A stretch of 64,000 nt of DNA from Butyriboletus loyo (Eukaryota; Basidiomycota; Agaricomycetes; Boletales; Boletaceae). The notes under the pieces were generated by a model. That model was not told the origin of the DNA. It did no database searches and saw nothing but the letters and a program-made list of their open reading frames with translations. Both the position numbers and the translations under genes were made by a program. Shown one piece after another: positions 34,262-46,121 of this stretch. Location: the NCBI GenBank assembly GCA_038093515.1, contig JBBPSI010000042.1, positions 62,001 through 126,000 on the forward strand, given 5' to 3'. Within the stretch, counting starts at the first letter, position 1. Every line of letters starts with the position of its first letter.

Positions 34262-35517
34262 TCAGTTGTCGTCGCTGTCGCTCGTTGTTCGGGCCCTCGT
34301 CAACTTTGGGATAGAATTCGAAGGACGGTCGTCGTCTTCCTTGCGTTTACGTTTACGCTCGGTTTCGCGCGTATTGAGTCGTACGCCCCATCTGGCGAGT
34401 TGCTTTTTCAAACGCCACGTGAGCGGATATATTAGACAAAATCTAAACAAAGGCGTTACCCTTGTCAATTCTGTCGACGGCTGTAATCCAGGAAACTCTT
34501 TCGTCGAGTAGATCCTGAATGGTCCACCGAAACATTCCGCTTGGATGGGGAGGTCACCATGACCCGATGCTCGCGAGAATATGTCAAAACAGCGGTACCG
34601 CAAAAAGAACAGACCCTCCATTTTGACCGCCAGATCCTTTTAAGAACCATCGTCAGCGACAGTGACACCGTAGTACCGAGGGGGGGAAACGTCACTACGG
34701 ACCGAAAAAGGAAAGACGAGTGCTTTTTGACCCTGATATTCAATGATCGCGGGTTGGATAAACGTTGCACCTGAAAGCGCGGTCGTGCAATTCATGTCTC
34801 CCGTGATGGGTTGGTCGCAGAAATATGTAAGTATACGTTGACTCGGGGCCAGAGCCTGTTGCGGGGGAGCGGGGCGAGTGGGTAGCGTGATGGGCGGAAG
34901 CTGCATGGATGCCAGGTTTGAATGGGGGTGGTAAGCGGGCGCGCATGGTGACTCGGGTGGTTGCTGGTGTGAAACATGTGACCGTTTCTGGTTCCCACCC
35001 TGTGCTGAAGCGGACGGGTCCCGTGCTGTGGTGGGCACTGGGAAAAGATCGACATTGCAAAGGAGTCCAAGGGTATTAACCTCGCTTCCAAAGCATGAGC
35101 GTCTCGTCTCTCTTCATTTCGCTAAAAGCGGCATGGGGGGAGGGGGGGGAGGGATTGCAACGAGCACTACTTACAAATAATCCTGAATTTCCCTTTCGTA
35201 CTGCGCTTCCGTGCCATGGTTGAATACTCGGTACAACTTGAGCAACACGACGGGGGGAGGATCGAGTGGCCGGCGATCTACTCTTGCGTATCTAATATTA
35301 CAAGAACAATGGAGTCAGTGGCTCGGGTGATGCGTGAGGAACGAGAATGGCAGAAAAGAGATATTCACTTTCGACCCAGGTCGGCCTTTTGAATTTCGGT
35401 CAATTCTGCGCGGAGGGTCTGGCCCGCAAACGAACCAGAGACGAAATGGATGGGGAGATTGATCCAAGAGTTGCTCGTCCGACGAGGGGGGTTGGATGGG
35501 TGCACCAAAGCATCCAT
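34262..35517 (-). CDS. Velvet-domain regulator
   Basis: Velvet proteins are fungal NF-kB-like DNA-binding regulators that link development with secondary metabolism. The ATG at 35517 leads to a first exon with GQTLRAELTEIQKADLGRK. After an intron come YARVDRRPLDPPPVVLLKLY and RVFNHGTEAQYEREIQDY, the family signature. A second intron (about 100 nt, with a long C-run on the coding strand) leads to FEVNTLGLLCNVDLFPV. A Pro/Gln-rich insert precedes the second half: TTALSGATFIQPAIIEYQGQ, KALVFPF, then MEGLFFLRYRCFDIFSRASG and ECFGGPFRIYSTKEFPGLQP, ending with KKQLARWGVRLNTRETERKR, a basic C-terminal nuclear signal. Which velvet subgroup (VeA, VelB, VelC, VosA) is not decided. Confidence 0.88.
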
Positions 35518-36470
35518 GAGTACGAACTTGAAGGAAGCTAGGTTGGGAAGATGAAGTCGGACAGACTACGCTGATCTTGCGCTTCTTTTGAGAAGGAACG
35601 ACGATCAGGTCGTGTTTTACGCGAGTTGGGGCGGATATGAAACGAGCGAGCAGCGACGTTGTCGTTGAAAAGAAAAAGGGTGAACTGAGTGGATCTTTGC
35701 AAGCTAGTAGCAGGGCTTTCCGCCCATTCTAAATTGAGACATATCAGATCTTTCAATTGCCCACGTTTTTCGGCTCAGCTCTTGCTCAGCCGTTCTTTCT
35801 TTTTTTTTTTGCGCGCGCGAGGAAAGCTCGATGCAAAAGAATCTTGAGAAACTATCATTGACAGCGGTGCACACCGAATTACACCTCAGGAGCGAGGCTT
35901 TGAATTCAATCTGTCCAGTTTCCCGGGACACGGCGCAATGGCGGTGTCACCGTCGATGTAAATCCGTCGATACCTGATGACCACGCTCAGAAGAGTCCAC
36001 GCTCTCGTCCAAGGTCTCGTTTCGCGAAAACCCATCCCTGTCATTGACTCCCACACTTGCCGTTCCATTCGCTCCTGCCAGTCCCGAGGTGTCAGCGGGC
36101 CAGTGCCCTCGTATTGTTAGGACGAGTACCAGCAGATCGTTCCTCACTCACGAAAATACAGTCCATTCAAGTACTGGCATGTATAAAAGGAAGGGACTGA
36201 CAGGTTGACTCTGGAAATTCTCTAGTATTGGAATGTTCATCAAGTTCGTACGCTATCCGTGATACAATAAACCACCCGGATGTCCAATGTAGTAACGTAA
36301 TCGATGGTCAACGATGCTAGAGGCGGGAGCGTCCAGCGAGAGGCAAATTGTCCAGTATTCGAGTGGGCAGGTAAAACCAACGTGGAGTAAGGAAAACGGA
36401 ATCGCAAGGAAAGTACAAGTAATCGTGTATAGCTTATAAAATGCAGGTAATATGAAAGGGAGATGACTGA
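35518..36470. other. Intergenic region velvet-FKS1
   Basis: About 950 bp, promoter side of the velvet gene and 3' side of FKS1. A pyrimidine-rich run followed by GCGCGCGCG lies near 35796-35820. Open frames on the minus strand here have no domain content or plausible splice links. I do not call a gene. Confidence 0.45.
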
Positions 36471-39400
36471 CTACAGATTCTGGCATAAAGTGCAATTCAC
36501 CCTGAGCTTGTCTCGGAATGCAGCAGCTGAAAGAGCAGACGAATGAGACAAGTTACGGTACCCCATAAGGGAGACTTACGGAGTGCAATGAGGGCCGTGA
36601 AGAGGAATATGGAGGTTACGTAGACGAGGCCATAATTGATGATCTGCCGTGAAAGTCAGATATCAGGTACTTGAGACATACGCTGCCACTCACGATTCGG
36701 CGACGTTGCTTTCTCTGTTTCAGAGAGTACAACGGGGCACGAATCTGTTTTGATGGGCGCAGCCAGACTAAGGTACTCGTCAGTAATGATCACGACCAAG
36801 TAATCAACTGTCTTACACAACACCATCGCGTGCAGACGGTCGATGTAGGGTACAAGGATCGGTGGCGTCAACATGAAGAGCAGGAAGTGACCAAGCAAAA
36901 GGTCCGAGCTCCAGAGAGACAACTCAATAATCTTCACCACAAATTCACGAGCAGGTTGGGACATCACGTGGGAGCCGAGGCCGCGACCATACCATCGACC
37001 TGTCCACCATGCGCGGTTAGTTTCGTCGTGTTTGAACTCGCGAGACAGGAACACGGCAATCAGGATCTTGTGGACGGCACGTTGAATGGCAATAACCGTA
37101 ATGATACCAAGAACCGCGTGAGACGCGTTCCAGGTTTCAAGGAACCACTACAAAATAGTCAGTGCCGACTATCTTGCTAAAGCGTTGTGGCACGTACGAG
37201 GAACTCAAAGAATCCGAGCATTCCTACGATACCGAGAACATGCGCAATGGAGGCCATGAGAGAACCGAACCTAGGGAAGGTGGGATCCATCATGGGTCCG
37301 AGGAACAACGATATGAGGAACAACACAAGGAGCACTGCAGCGTTCCAGACAATGGGCCCAAGGGAGATCACGGCGATGCGGATTAATGGACTCGGAGGCA
37401 GCTTTCCCGTGGTGTCGGGGAACGCCTTCACGAACATATACGCGATGATGAATAGTATGGCCATCACAACAGGGAAAATAACCTCGGAGAAGATCACAGT
37501 TCGCCACTTGGCGCGAGGAACGTCGCCTGAAAGTTTCTCCGACGGAAGGCCGAGTTTCTTCTTCTTGTACCCAGTAATCATCGTCCGTGACAGCCGGCAG
37601 TACCCGATCCAAGAGTTATTGTGTGAGCGCGAGTTCCCACGCGACATCCACCGCAAGAATTCCCTGAAAAGAGATATGAATGGGGGTCTGGTTGATATGC
37701 ACGAACCTGAACGTACCGATAGTCGATGATGAAATCAGAAAACACGAATTGGTGAGGATTAAACAAGAAAGGAGCGATGCATAGTGCGAGAATGGAGATC
37801 CAGAAGTAGATGAGATACGGTGTCCACCAAGCCATCGTGACGTAGAGAAGCATGATCAGTGTTCTCATCCCAAGGTATATGCTTGGACCGGCAAAACGAG
37901 AGAAGAGGATGCTGAAGGATAGGCGGGTCGTGGCGAAGCCTCGTCCAGTTGCGATATACCTGGCACCACCGAATGTAAGGTTGCTGATGATGGAATGCGT
38001 GTAAATTTGAGTCGAGAAGACCTCAAAGACGGCTGAGAGAGACAAGAATTGCTTCCCAAGTCGAATGATTGCCCGTCCGGTTCCACGTTCGACCAATTCT
38101 AATACAGCAGTGAGATTCGTTACCGTCGTATACGTCGAAGGAACAATTACCTTGAATGAATAGTGGTAAGAACGCAATTGCGAATACCAAGAAGATACTG
38201 ATGATGCAGCGCTGAATCCATTGGTAGACGGGAGTGAGATTGTAACAGCCTGGCAGTGCGCTTCCACTCGCTGTGTACTGGCAGACCGCGACCGAAGAAT
38301 TAAGAGTACCCAAGAACACCACTGTTTACGTTGACGTAGTTAGCATGATCAGAATAGTTGACTCAATGTCACTTACTCGTCACGACGAAGCATTGAACGG
38401 CGAGGATGACCAGCATGTTATTGATGTGGAAACCGGGGTGGCCATAGTAGAAAGTCAAGAAGCGGTCGATCGGGAGTTGGGTGCCCATGTAATAGTATTC
38501 TCGACTAAGCATCTGCTCTCCCATTCCCGTCCCGATCTTCGTCTGGAAGTTCAAGATGGTACCAAAGCCAAGATCACGACCTTTTCCGCACTGATAGTAC
38601 TCCGTGTGTTTGATGCGACCGCCGCGACCTATGGCGTTCATTCCAGCGAAAATATCCTCGTTCAGGTGCAATCCTTTCTGAGCCTTGGAAACACCACCAC
38701 GAGTAGTCATATAAAGCGCATTCAAAAAATCGGGGTGACCATAGTGAAGCTTTCCACCAATCCAGGCCCACGAACGTGCAGAGAGCGTCCCGAACGTCTG
38801 TTCCTTGCCAGCAGCGATATCTCCAAGAATACCTATGTTCTCCGAGAAGATGTACTCGCGAGCACCGACGATGGCGATCGGAGGCTTCTTGAACTCCTTG
38901 TAGCCATACTGAGCATATGGGCTTTGACTCGACACAGAGTACTCTTCAAATTCGCCAAGGACGTTACGAATTTTGAGACATTCTTCGAGGTAGTTGTCTT
39001 GGTTGGCATCGATGAGCTGGAGGTACTCGCCACGGTAAAAGATAATTGCATGGTTTTGGTTGTCCGATTTTCCATCGCCAAGAATGGGGTTACCAGGCAG
39101 CTCGATGCGGAACTTTGGCCGACGACGTCCTGTCTCGGGGATGAACTCTGAATGACCATCAATGAGGGCTGAGAAGAGGCGAGGATCACCGCCCTCCTTC
39201 CTTGGTGGCTCTTCTTCGAGGTAAGCAATCTGAAGATCAGGATACGCGCGCAAAAGGAACTCGGCGTTCTCGTGCTCCTCCTTGTTGAATTTGGAGTAAC
39301 GCTGCATCGACACAACAAATTTGAACTTGCGTCGAGCCATCCGTTCCAGCTCGCGCTCCAGGTTGTCAGTGTTTCCGCCGAAGAGTTGAACGACCTCAGG

Positions 39401-42400
39401 ATTCTCAACACGGTAGAGAAGTTTGATGGCCTTGGCGTAATTCATCATTCCAGAAACCGTGCGGTAGAGCGTCTGCGCGCGCAGTGATGCCCAGATCCGC
39501 GTGCGGAGCGTGAACTCCGGAGCTGCGCTCTTGAAACCAATGCAGTAGAAGGGGAGGTCATCCATCTTGGACTGGCCTTTCTCGTCTGTACCAAAGGGGG
39601 CCGTGTTGTTATACATTGCCGACTCCTCGGCGAGAATCTTAGTATCCTTGACGAAGTTGTCCCATTCGACGGGATGGAGCTGCTTCAAGTACTCGAGAAG
39701 AGTAACACGAGCGTGCTGATCCTCTTCACGGATGATCTCCCTGAGAGATAGGAGAATCTGGAGCACACATTAGCGAAAGCGGTGGCACATTTCACGCAAC
39801 ATACCTTCTCGTTGTAGTGAGGTGTAAGGACTGTGAATGTGGGCATAGCATCGACCGGTAGAGGTTCAGGGAGATCAATGGTCAAAGACTGAGCGAAGAA
39901 AGATATCCGGCGCTCAGCTTCACTATTGGGTGGGAAGAACTCGCCCTTGAATCCTTTGTCGCTCTGCGAGATGAAGAATGGCGGTGCCCGCAAACTGCGT
40001 TTCCCATCCTGACCCGTGTCGACTTGATGATACAACAACTTTTGCACATGTTCGATAGACAGCAAATGCTCTCGATACATGGAAATGATGACGGCATTCC
40101 ATATTTGCGAAACGAGCACCTAGCTAGGGTCAATGCGATGCCGAGTTGCAGATAACGATTGTCCCTACCTTTGGCTTGTACTTGACCTCCATCTCTCGTG
40201 TAGCAAGCAACTTGGCGTAGATCCGCTTGGGTAACCGTGTGTAAATGTCTCTCCATGGGGTCCAAATCGAAAGTCCAACCATGAATGACCGCGTGATACT
40301 GAAAACACAGTTCCAGATGATGTACCAGAGGAATGTATCCAAGAAGAAGAGCACCAGATCCATGATATACATGATGGTCAAAGTGAACGCCGCATGGTTC
40401 ATGCAAAGGTTGGGGCCAAAGTACTTGTCGCTGCATCCTTGGATCTTCATGTTCACCATCACCGCAATAGGGTCACGGAAGGAAAGAGTGAGGAAAAAGT
40501 ACGACTCCGTAGCCTTGCAGCCGAATACGAGAGCCCACAATGCAATGGAAGCGAGCCTCACTCGTGGAGGTAGGCCTGGGTACGATGCCGTAAAGGTTTG
40601 GCTGGCAAGATACTTCCTCGATTTTCCGGCAACCCTGTCACCAAACATACGACCGGACGGCATGATGGCAAACAAGAGCGTGGCAACGACCGAGATGAAG
40701 AACTGTACGATACCGAGGATGAGCGCGAGCGATCCGGAATTACCACCTGAGCTAAACTCTGCGATGGCGATATAGACCGTTGGTCCAGCGGTCAATGCTA
40801 GAGTGATCAACAGGAACACCAATCGACGGGAGAGATGTGAGGTATTATTCCAGGTAGTGGGGATATACGAAAATTCCGCGAGAGTGGCAGCGAGCATGAT
40901 GAGTGTGGCTACAGCACCACCCAGAGCCGTTACGGACCACGACAAAGCAGGAGAATTGACGACAGTGTTATCCGATCTGATGATCTGATAGACTTTGGGA
41001 GAGTTGTACGCCGTGTAGAACCAGTATAGAGAGATGTGAATGACCCAGATTCGGTTGAAGTTGACCAGAAGGTGACCAAAGGAACGCTTTTCATAATAGG
41101 TCTTGAAGAAGGCTCTATTCCAGTCAATGCGGTCGAACTTCATATACCGATGAGATGGCGGCAGGTCGATCAGCCTCGTCTAACAACGACTCGCATGAGT
41201 ACCCAAACATGAATTTGAAGGAGAAGCATACCTTGTCTGTAAGCGTGATGCGGGCGATGCCTTCTGGGTACCAAAACAACTGGTTGACATCATCATAGCC
41301 AATGATGTCAGCGTGATCCTTTTCCTTGCGTACGAATCTGCCATCGACGACCTCGTAGCCTTGATCACGAATGAAACGGTAGAGAGGTTTAATGACTGCA
41401 CGGAGGTAGAGTCCCTCGGGAACTGGATCGACACGACTCTGACATTCGGGGGAGCGGTAGTAGTCGTCTGCACACTTGAAGATGAAACAGAGACACTCTG
41501 GGATGAATCGAACCTGGGCCGCTTCGCCCCAAAGGAGGAGATACAGGGCGATTTGACGGAGACGGTCGTACTGACTCATGTTGTTCATCGCCTGTCGCCA
41601 GCGCTCCATTGCCATCTGCAGGGACTTTTCGTTTACACTACGACGTGCTTTCCGTTTGGTCGATCTGAGACGCTGGAGACCGGGATTTTGCACGTGACCA
41701 ACGGCGTCATCGAGGTCGAGCTGGGCGGCGAAATACCATTTTCGGTAATTTGCGTGTTCACCGCCGATATAATCGGCATGGAGTGTCAGCAGCGCCTGGT
41801 TCGGTGACATCCTCGATGCACGACTGTCCAGAAGTTGCATCAGGAAATCAAACTACAGGGAATACCGTCAACAACGCCAAAAAAAAAAAAACGGAAAACA
41901 AACGACTGACCATGTTTCGCATCGAGTCCCGTTGGAAACCGAACTTTTGGGCGAGGTCGAGGAAAATGTCCTCGATTTCTTCCTTGGACAGCGGTATTTG
42001 GCGCTCTGTCGTCCAAGCGGCGTACTGGTCCTTGGCACCAGACGATAAAGAATACTCTGCAAATGCGGTGGCGCTGGATTCAGATGGTCCCATCCGAGAT
42101 TGGCCCAACGACTCTGCGGATGGTGCATACCCACGCCCATAGAGGTCGACGTCCGAGTCGGTATCTTGTTGTGCTGAAAAGCCATGTGAATAACCAGTAG
42201 TAGTGTGCGGAACGTGCATGCCCACCGTAGGGGTCGTATGCGCCAGTGTGATCATAGTACCCGGGGTCGTTCAGTCCGTTGTTGCTGCTGTCCGAGGCAT
42301 AGGTGTCTCTGCGCCCGTACGAGTCAACGTTGTCAGAGTCGTTGTCGTTGTAAACATATCTACGAGGCACGGTGGCCGAGGAGCCGAATGGATCTACGTG

Positions 42401-42436
42401 TTCGACGCTTGGCGAGGTAGACTGGGGATACGACAT
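36471..42436 (-). CDS. FKS1: 1,3-beta-glucan synthase catalytic subunit (FKS type)
   Basis: Large plasma-membrane enzyme polymerising UDP-glucose into cell-wall 1,3-beta-glucan under Rho1 control; target class of echinocandins. The ATG at 42436 begins an Asp/Tyr/Gly-rich cytosolic tail ([20 protein letters not shown]). The FKS1_dom1 region has [20 protein letters not shown], then [20 protein letters not shown]. Membrane helices follow, then the glucan synthase domain with [40 protein letters not shown], and [20 protein letters not shown] followed by [21 protein letters not shown] second membrane block ends with a short exon [20 protein letters not shown] and the final residues CTLCQNL before TAG at 36471-36473. 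About 15 short introns. Expected length is about 1780 residues; no disruption was noted. Confidence 0.95.
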
Positions 42437-42905
42437 TCTAGAAGATGCCCTGGAAAGGCTTCAGGAATGCGCGAACGGTGTCGCTGTCGCTGCCACCGGG
42501 AGCAAGGACGACTTCGTTGACGAGGGTGGGAGGAAGATACAAAGTGAAGGTGTGGTGTGAACAGTTTATTGTGCGAACCGACCCCGCGCAGTTCCCACCA
42601 CGACCAGTCAGATCCGAACCGGTTCGAGTCCAGTCTACGAGACCACAGCCCATCGGCTAATATTATATTTCGAACGACATGCTGATTTCTTTGTCAGGCC
42701 CAGTCAAACCAGCGCATTTCGACGAAGCTCATCTCCGTCCACACGACTCCCTTCTCAAATAAACAGGAAGCCTCCCATGCCACCTCATTAATGCTCCACT
42801 CCGCATCTGATTGTGGAAAACCGTTCCAAAATCGGCTTGCTGTTCCCTGGAGCGGACACAGGTCTGTGCCATGTGTAAAGTAAAGCTTAGTGTAACAGTC
42901 CCTCG
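42437..42905. other. Intergenic region upstream of FKS1
   Basis: About 470 bp between the FKS1 start and the stop of the two-TM gene on the same strand. It should hold the FKS1 promoter. A tRNA-like T-arm sequence at 42621-42630 was checked and not accepted as a tRNA. Confidence 0.45.
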
Positions 42906-43723
42906 TCATGTGTGCCATTGAGAAAGTCGGCGCTTCAACGCGGCGTACAGTGTGATCCCTATCACCAAGATAAAAATAGCAATGGCCTTGGAGCCGAAGA
43001 CACCCGTCTCGTGTTCGACCTGCCCATGGACATCAAATCCCGCGCGGGAAGAAGCAACGGAAAGAACGCACGACGGATGCAAATGGTGACAGGATCGGGA
43101 TCGTAAAGTGTGAGGGCTTGCTCGACTTGCCCCCGGCACCCCGGTCAGGTGCGATCATCATCACCAGCCAGCACATGAACCCTAAAAGAACCGCGAGGCA
43201 CATCACCTATCGTACAGCATCGTCAGCTGGCGGCTCCGCAGCACAACGTCCAACAGATATCAGAATGGTTCGCTGCTGACCATCAATCGTTCCAACCTCC
43301 TCTGCCTCTGATCGTTTGCATGCAATATGCTTCCAATCTCCCGCTTGTGACGACTAGCGTTAGCGCCGTTCGTAGAAATGGGTGTCTTCATTGTGAACTT
43401 ACCTCGCGCTTTTGTTCCTCTATTCGTCGCATTTCTGCAAGTTCACCCTGGTGTCGATCACGCGCCGAAAGCAAGGTTTCCGCCACCAAGGTTCGTGTAG
43501 CCCAGTACTGCTCTACCTTTGTGCGAGGGGCTGTAGCCACCGGCGCAGAGAACCACGTACCCCTCCTTTGCAGATCCGCAGAAGCGCCGTTGCTCGTGAC
43601 AGAAACTTTCATCCCAGTAACTGCTAATTGCATGGTACGTGACATGGCAGCGGTATTGGATGCGCCAGTGGCTGGGCCCAATGGTGACTGTTCGCTAAGT
43701 CGAGGTTTCCGGAGTCTGTTCAT
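42906..43723 (-). CDS. Uncharacterised protein with two C-terminal transmembrane helices
   Basis: I do not recognise the family. The first true ATG in the frame is at 43723 (MNRLRKPRLSEQSPLGPATG). Exon 1 continues to a charged helical segment (LLSARDRHQGELAEMRRIEE) ending at a GTAAGT near 43403. A probable short exon encodes EIGSILHANDQRQRRLERLM. The next exon encodes a first helix (VMCLAVLLGFMCWLVMMIAP), then DRGAGGKSSKPSHFTIPILS. The last exon has a second helix (KAIAIFILVIGITLYAALKR) and ends RLSQWHT at 42906. A soluble, partly coiled-coil N-terminus followed by a two-helix anchor suits an ER or mitochondrial membrane protein. The internal splice borders are inferred from frame continuity. 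Confidence 0.55.
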
Positions 43724-43986
43724 GACAACGGGCTGGTCGGTTGGAGAGGCCAGCAACTTGGAGTGAACCTACATCCAAACGCGCAAAAGCCACGCTGTTT
43801 CCCTTACTATTTCCGCAGTCACCTCGTGTAAGAGCAAAAGCGGAAACCAAGGGAACACAGTGCATGGTGCAAGGGAATGTATAGTGTCAATGTAATACAC
43901 CTAGAGATAATACACCCAGTAGATCCGCCCTCCCTGTGAATAGATAGACATGCGCAACTACATGCTCTAGCACTGGACGGGCCGGT

Positions 43987-45799
43987 TCACAGCTTGGAAG
44001 CCCCAGCCAACTTCTGCTGCAGCTTAGCCTGGTATCATGGGTGCATCAGCACTGAACGATCCTACATGACATCCATCAAAAAACTCACGTTGACAGCATC
44101 CATGTACTTGTCTGTGACAGCCCAGTGCTCTCTCTTCATGTTCTTGCCATGAATTGCGAGCGCAAGGTCCTTGGTCATGATACCATCGACATCAATGACC
44201 TCGACACAGGCCGTCTCGAGGGCCTCGCAGAAATGCTTGAGTGGCTCGTTCCCATCGAGCTTGGCACGGTGTAGGAGGCCACGTGTCCATGCGAAGATCG
44301 AAGCAACGGGGTTCGTCGACGTCTCGTTCCCCTTTTGGTACTCGCGGTAGTGGCGCGTAACGGTGCCGTGTGCAGCCTCACTCTCAATGATCTGACCGTC
44401 TGGCGTGATGAGTTCACTGGTCATCATACCCAGCGAGCCGAAGCCTTGTGCGAGGATGTCGGACTGAACGTCACCGTCGTAGTTCTTACACGCCCAGACA
44501 AATCCTCCCGAGGACTTGATGACCTGTGCGACCATGTCGTCGATGAGGCGGTGTTCGTAATAGATGCCGAGCTTGTCAAATTCAGCCTTGTATTGGGCAT
44601 CGTAGACCTCTTGGAAGATATCCTTGAAGCGACCGTCATACTTCTTCATGATGGTATTCTTGGTGGACATGAACTGTGCAATAGTTGGTATCGTGGACGC
44701 GCTTCACGGAGATGAACATCACGTACCAGAACCATCTTCTTTGACAAGGCCATCTTGAAAGAGGAGTGGGCAAAACCCGTGATCGACTAGAGTATAGCCG
44801 AAATGAACAGTTGCACCGCCGAATCGTTCGAACCGGCATACCTCATCGGTGTTGTACATGCTCATAGCAACACCCTTGCCCTTGAAGTCGTAGACATCCA
44901 GCGTGGTCGGTGCACCGCCGTCAGCTGGACTGTAGACAAGCTGCAACTTTCCAGCTCCGGGAACAACGAGGTCGGTTGAGCGGTACTACACAATAGCGTC
45001 AACACGGAACATCGCATGTCTCAGGAAACGGAACTGACCTGATCACCAAAAGCGTGACGCCCAATAATGATGGGGTTCACCCAGCCTGGAATGGGCTTGG
45101 GAATTCGTTTCAGGATGATGGGCTCGCGGAAGACCGTGCCGCCGAGGATATTACGGATCTATAGGGGGACCATGCTTGGCATCATCCACTCGGAGGTGGG
45201 TAGAGGGGAAACTAACTGTGCCGTTTGGACTCTTCCACATTTCCTTGAGTTTGAATTCCTCGACACGCCCTTCATCGGGCGTGATAGTCGCACACTTGAT
45301 ACCAACCTTGTATTGTTGGATCGCCTTCGCAGCTTCCACCGTTATGGTATCATTCGTCTGCCCATGGGTCAGTCTTCTGTAGCGAGCCATAGGCGATATG
45401 CCCGCCCACCTGGTCACGGTATTCTAAACCAAGGTCAAAGTACTTGATTTCCAGTTGAAGATAAGGCAAGATGAGCTACACGAACGGATGGTGAATCGAC
45501 TGCATCACTGCGGAAAGGATGAACGGACCTCCTCCCTTATCTTCTTCCAAATAATTCTCGTCATCTCGTCACCATCAAGCTCCACTACCGGCTGTGAAAC
45601 GACGATCTTCTGCGGGTTTTCTAGGTGCATGAGCGTCAGCCTCGCCCGCGACCTGATTGCAAAACTTCGCCCGAACTGCGCCGAACACCTCAAACAAATA
45701 CTCACGTAATTTCATCGACATAGCAAAGCCCCGTGAAAGTGGCTTCATCTGTGCCAGCAGCGAGCGTCTCGCGAGAAGGATTTTCCGTGCTTGCATCAT
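43987..45799 (-). CDS. IDP1: NADP-dependent isocitrate dehydrogenase, mitochondrial
   Basis: Oxidative decarboxylation of isocitrate to 2-oxoglutarate with NADPH formation. The ATG at 45799 (another ATG follows directly) starts an Arg/Leu/Ser presequence ([20 protein letters not shown]); exon 1 ends at 45706. After the intron, [20 protein letters not shown] and [10 protein letters not shown] match the family N-terminus. Further blocks are [40 protein letters not shown], then [20 protein letters not shown], the signature [20 protein letters not shown], and [20 protein letters not shown]. The NADP-type C-terminus [20 protein letters not shown] is present. The last exon encodes [13 protein letters not shown] with TGA at 43987-43989. 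An internal ATG in MSMKLQNPQKI could give a leaderless form. Confidence 0.93.
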
Positions 45800-46121
45800 G
45801 ATGGCGCGCGCAGACAGCAGCGGAGGGTATAACAGCGACTATACGTTGCTAACGAACCAAGACCCGGGTTTTGTAGGGATGCGGTCGGCCACGCTCGCCG
45901 GCCGTGTTCGGAGCTTGGAAAATCGAAGAACGGGAGGGACAAGGGGAGGGAACAACGCGGTACGAGCGTGGGATGAGCTGCCCCGCGATTGAGGACGTTC
46001 TCTTGATCGTGTCAGCCCCGCGGCGGTGGTCGGTTGGGCAGCACTTGGTCGGTATGGTAATCACTGTCGTCGATGCTCACATGGTCCCAGGGCCATCAAG
46101 TACGCGTAGATGAGTGATATA
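45800..46121. other. Intergenic region upstream of IDP1
   Basis: About 320 bp between the IDP1 start and the degraded phosphorylase on the same strand. It should contain the IDP1 promoter. No gene was seen. Confidence 0.45.

Noticed and set aside
38273..39151. 292-codon plus-strand open frame
   Set aside because: It lies antisense to the glucan synthase catalytic exon and has no domain; codon structure of the minus-strand gene explains it.
42615..42650. GGTTCGAGTCC, similar to a tRNA T-arm
   Set aside because: No matching acceptor, D-arm or anticodon stem could be paired around it.
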